Assembly (NCBI GenBank): GCA_932521025.1
Contig: OW051468.1
Location: forward strand, 4,650,064-4,714,063
DNA: 64,000 nucleotides
Source of the DNA: Oscheius onirici
Lineage: Eukaryota > Nematoda > Chromadorea > Rhabditida > Rhabditidae
Direction of reading: 5' to 3'
The notes under the pieces are model-generated. The model was not told the origin of the DNA. It saw only the letters and a program-made list of their open reading frames with translations, and did no database searches. Below are positions 57,340 to 64,000 of this stretch, one piece after another. The position numbers were made by a program, and so were the translations under genes. Position 1 is the stretch's first letter; every line of letters starts with the position of its first letter.

Positions 57340-59687
57340 CTATCTGGCTACGGATAAACGCCGTCGGCGCCCTTTTCTAGAGGCTGCGACCACGCCTACT
57401 CGCGCTCACGTCAACCTAAGAAATCGACCGGTAAGGGACACGCAAAAGATGTCGTTGGCAGAAGAAAGTGTTACGCTTGTTTAGGAGAGACGGACTTTTT
57501 GGAGATGAGGAGGAGATCATTCAATTTCTTTTCGATTTTGGACTCTTTCTTCGAATAGAGAAAGTTGTAGATCCTGGTTCTTTTATCCCGATTACGCAAT
57601 CAATCCTGATCATGGCGGCCAACTACTACTGGTAAGGCTAGGCTTGTTGTCTTCCCCACGCATGCGTCTAATGTTGCGGAATGACCGATGTATGAGACAT
57701 TTGTCGGGTATGAGTCAAGCAAAATCATCTTCTTGTCTTTCGATATTCACCATACATACTTCTTAGCGAGTCATTCTGTGACAAACAGTTGGGTCAAACT
57801 GAGTCCTCTTCCAGTATTCCATTTAAAAATCTCTCGTCACGACGTTCCTTTCGGATCCTAATTGACGACCAGCTGATCATCAAGCGACTTTTTGCAACGG
57901 TCATTCGTATCTGAAGATATCAGTCGCATAGGGTGATAATCGGAAGTGGATATTTACGGCCGTCCCTCGTCTCCAAGGTCAACATAAATTAGAAGCTTAC
58001 TTTCTGATAGCAAAGGAACTATGAAGACCGTTTCGAAGCCAAAGTCAACGAGGCGTGAAATGGGATGGAAACGGACACTGGAGCTTGGATAAAGGGATGT
58101 TTGCCTCTAATAACATCTATCACCTTGTAACTGGCTCACGTTGCTTGTTTGCGAATCAATTCCGATTCTATTCTTTATTCAAAGAAACGTTTAAGTCGTC
58201 CAAAAGAGATAAATCGTTGTCCTCCTAGCAATCTTTTTTCCTGTTAGGAGCATCGTTCTATTAGATTCTCTCCAATAAAGGCCTGGCTGACCATTTCAAG
58301 TGACAGAGGGTCTGTTCCTCTCCCGTTAGAGGTGTTGCTTTTAGCTTTCTCTCCCAGCGCCTCAAGGTCGTGTTAGCATTCATGTTTTCAGCTATGCCTG
58401 CGGCGTAATTCGCGATCTGATATCCGAAGGAAAAGCGAAAGAAGTCCGCGGGAAAGTTGCCTTTTTCGTCACAAGAGATCCGATGCCAATAAATTAATTC
58501 GGGATTCGAACGGAATGTCTTTTCAAGTCGCAGGGATAACTTCTTTACGTTTTATGTCTGTTAAAGAGTTTCCGTTAATACACTTCATCCGCATACAACA
58601 CCGTTTTGAGATCACTATCCTGCTGCTGAAACGCCTGCTGAAAGAAGGGACTTTCTCCGTATACAATTTCAGCTGGAAAGCTCTTCCAAAACCGATTCGC
58701 ATCGGGTGCCTTTCACAGCATATCCAGAAACAGTTGCCAACTTATTTTTCTGAACATGCATCTATTCAGTTGAAAAGCTTTTTCAATGGTTACTATCCGA
58801 AAAACAAACTTGCAAACAGTACTTGTTCTAATAGGAGCACCGTAATAGCTGAAATAGTAGTTCACTCTCTTTGTTAAACTCTGATATCCGAATGGGGCAC
58901 GGATAGTCAAGTGGATAGGATGACAGTCTATGAAGAAAGCGATCGCATATCCAGAAACAGTTGCCAACTTATTCCCGGGTGGTAGCACACGAAAGGTGGT
59001 CTACCCTGGCATCTCTCGCCAGCCTAGCCTGTCCAGCGGATCCCGTAGCTTGAGCAACCCTGATCATTCAACGCGCTCACCATCACTCCAAGAACCCTCT
59101 TCTCTTCGGATGTGATCTCGGTCAGGTGAACTGCCTTGAATACCGAATAGACAGTTTGTTAAACTCCAACTCTCCGATGTTCTGCAAGGTAGTTGATCTC
59201 AACTACTAGTGGTTTTTGTATAGGCGATCGCCTTTATGAAGTACATTTGAGTACTACCCCCTGAATCAGAACGGTCGCCATGCAGACAAGACAAAAGTAA
59301 AATGTGATTCAATCTGGAAACAACGTGATTAGTATCGTTTTTGCTCTAGTCCCGAGCGAGTTTCTTCTAATATCTATTGTGATTGCGTCTTTATGGTCGG
59401 GAAGGACCCATAACTGCCTTCTATCCTCGCCGGACTCGATAAACAAAGCCGATCAGCTACAAAAACGAGGTGCGCCGCGGAAGGAACTTGATTACGCAAG
59501 AAGAACTGCGACCGCTGCCACCCCTCGATTCGCTTGGGGATCTGATGCCATCGAACCGAGGGAAGTCCAGTTGCAAACAGGACATGAAACGCAATGAGAC
59601 TCGTCCTCTCGGGCATAATGAGAACAATCGGCCCCCGGTAGAAAGAGACAACTTGAAGAATTGAATATTCATGTCCGAAAGAGGGTT
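57340..59687. other. Gene-poor intergenic stretch
   Basis: No coding exon chain found. It contains an exact direct repeat of at least 26 nt (catatccagaaacagttgcc...) at about 58718 and 58948, and short open frames without splice support or recognisable motifs. Confidence 0.5.
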
Positions 59688-63209
<3,522 letters not shown>

Positions 63210-63237
63210 TGAATATGACTGTCGGGAAAAATAAGTG

Positions 63238-63660
63238 AAACAAGGTTGGCAACGCCCTTCCAGGGCTAAAAATTCGTGACTTCGCTTTGTCACGGATTTC
63301 CCTTTCATTCCTTCTTTTACTCTCCTCCAGGCACTCTCCCTGACCCTCCAAAGAAACTACCGAAATTATATTTGAACCCACTCTCTCCCAAGCCTAATTT
63401 CAAAATGTAGGACCTGAACGAATCGCCCGGCCCGTTGAGTCTACTGTCCTTTCCCTTCTCCCCTTGTCACTCTGCTCCAGTCACCCAAACTCTTGAAAGA
63501 AACTACCAAAGTTGTTAGAACCCTTCGCGCACTGGCTTTTCCTGTCGCGACTTGTTAAAAACTAATTTGCGCACAAAGCTCCCCTCCTTATCCTCAATTA
63601 GAGCTTTAGACAAACACGCAAACACACAAACACACACACAGACTTGGGAGCATTTTAAAA
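63238..63660. repeat. Dispersed pyrimidine-rich repeat, copy C
   Basis: Opens with caaggttggcaacgcccttc like copy B and contains the same ordered CT-rich blocks, ending acacacacacagacttggga. It sits directly upstream (minus-strand sense) of an ALC1 exon acceptor, so it is probably intronic. Confidence 0.8.
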
Positions 63661-63662
63661 TA

Positions 63663-64000
63663 GACCAGCCGGCTTCGCCGCCTATCGGCGGCTGTTTTGA
63701 CTTGTGTTTTCTTCTATACTTCTGATCTACTCCCTAGTCAATAATTCCATAGCCAACCGTCTGTTCCCTTCCCCACTCAACCGATCTCTTTTGATCCCTT
63801 TCGATCCCTTCCCCAGTCAAGCGATCTCTTCTGATCCTGTCACGTTTTCTTCCATCTCTAATCAATCGGACCTTTTTCATTCTTTCCCACGGTTCTCATT
63901 CCCTCCTAAAGAACCGATACGAACTTTTTCCGGCTATCCGATCCCTCTCTGAACTTATACAGATCAACCGGTCCCTTTTTAATCCCCTACCGGTTGCCCT
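63663..64000. repeat. Dispersed repeat with cttcgccgcc hairpin, copy 2
   Basis: Starts ccagccggcttcgccgccta and matches 36128-36362 in order and orientation (caatcggacctttttcattc, ggttctcat.c.ctcctaaag). It runs to the window end. No exon of the ALC1-like gene is visible in it. Confidence 0.75.

Noticed and set aside
58515-58877. 120-residue plus-strand frame
   Set aside because: No splice context, no recognisable motif, and it overlaps a direct repeat shared with the adjacent non-coding sequence.

Overview
This is a eukaryotic window that reads as a free-living rhabditid nematode, Caenorhabditis-like. The reasons are very short introns (mostly about 37-50 nt), closely spaced same-strand genes with polypyrimidine-AG tracts just before their ATGs (operon and trans-splicing style), and nematode-restricted families: SSQ-type sperm-specific proteins with repeated STMTAVGG and SAYFGV motifs, a ground-like (hedgehog-related) secreted protein, a TWK-type potassium channel and an UNC-122-like olfactomedin. 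I cannot name the species. Most genes are split, so each CDS below spans first start codon to stop codon, with exon limits in the text where I could resolve them.

Layout. 0.1-3.9 kb: BMS1 ribosome-biogenesis GTPase (minus). 3.9-6.5 kb: repeats and two abutting inverted-repeat elements. 7.0-8.3 kb: MARCH-type RING-CH E3 ligase (minus). 9.2-20.0 kb: two near-identical 1.5 kb inverted copies of an intronless SSQ sperm gene, flanking a whole ESRP/SYM-2-like splicing regulator. 20.8-25.5 kb: CHMP1 (ESCRT-III), ETF-beta, a small minus-strand membrane protein and RNA polymerase III subunit RPC6. 25.5-27.5 kb: an unrecognised multi-exon gene. 28.4-30.4 kb: broken RTE-like non-LTR retroelement plus a second 3' fragment. 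30.4-35.5 kb (minus): serine-rich repeat protein, a protein with apparently three degenerate forkhead-like modules, a secreted helical protein and GTP cyclohydrolase I. 36.1-39.0 kb: repeats, a tRNA-like sequence and a small secreted four-cysteine peptide. 39.1-42.7 kb (plus): olfactomedin-domain membrane protein and a two-pore potassium channel with altered selectivity filters. 42.8-48.6 kb (minus): class V P4-ATPase (ATP10-like) with two repeat elements in its introns. 50.0-54.7 kb (plus): C/EBP-type bZIP, neuroguidin and RNA polymerase III RPC3, probably an operon, with an EGF-like membrane gene nested antisense in RPC3 intron 1. 55.0-57.3 kb: ground-like protein (minus). 59.7-63.2 kb: 3' part of an ALC1/CHD1L remodeler that ends in a BRCT-like module. 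The last 0.8 kb is repeat sequence, probably an intron of that gene.

How the genes relate. Two different Pol III subunits (RPC6, RPC3) and two ribosome-biogenesis factors (BMS1, neuroguidin) lie in the window, which fits housekeeping operon content. The most unusual architecture is the inverted SSQ duplication around ESRP. The most unusual proteins are the two-pore channel with non-canonical filters, the ALC1-BRCT fusion and the triple forkhead-like protein.
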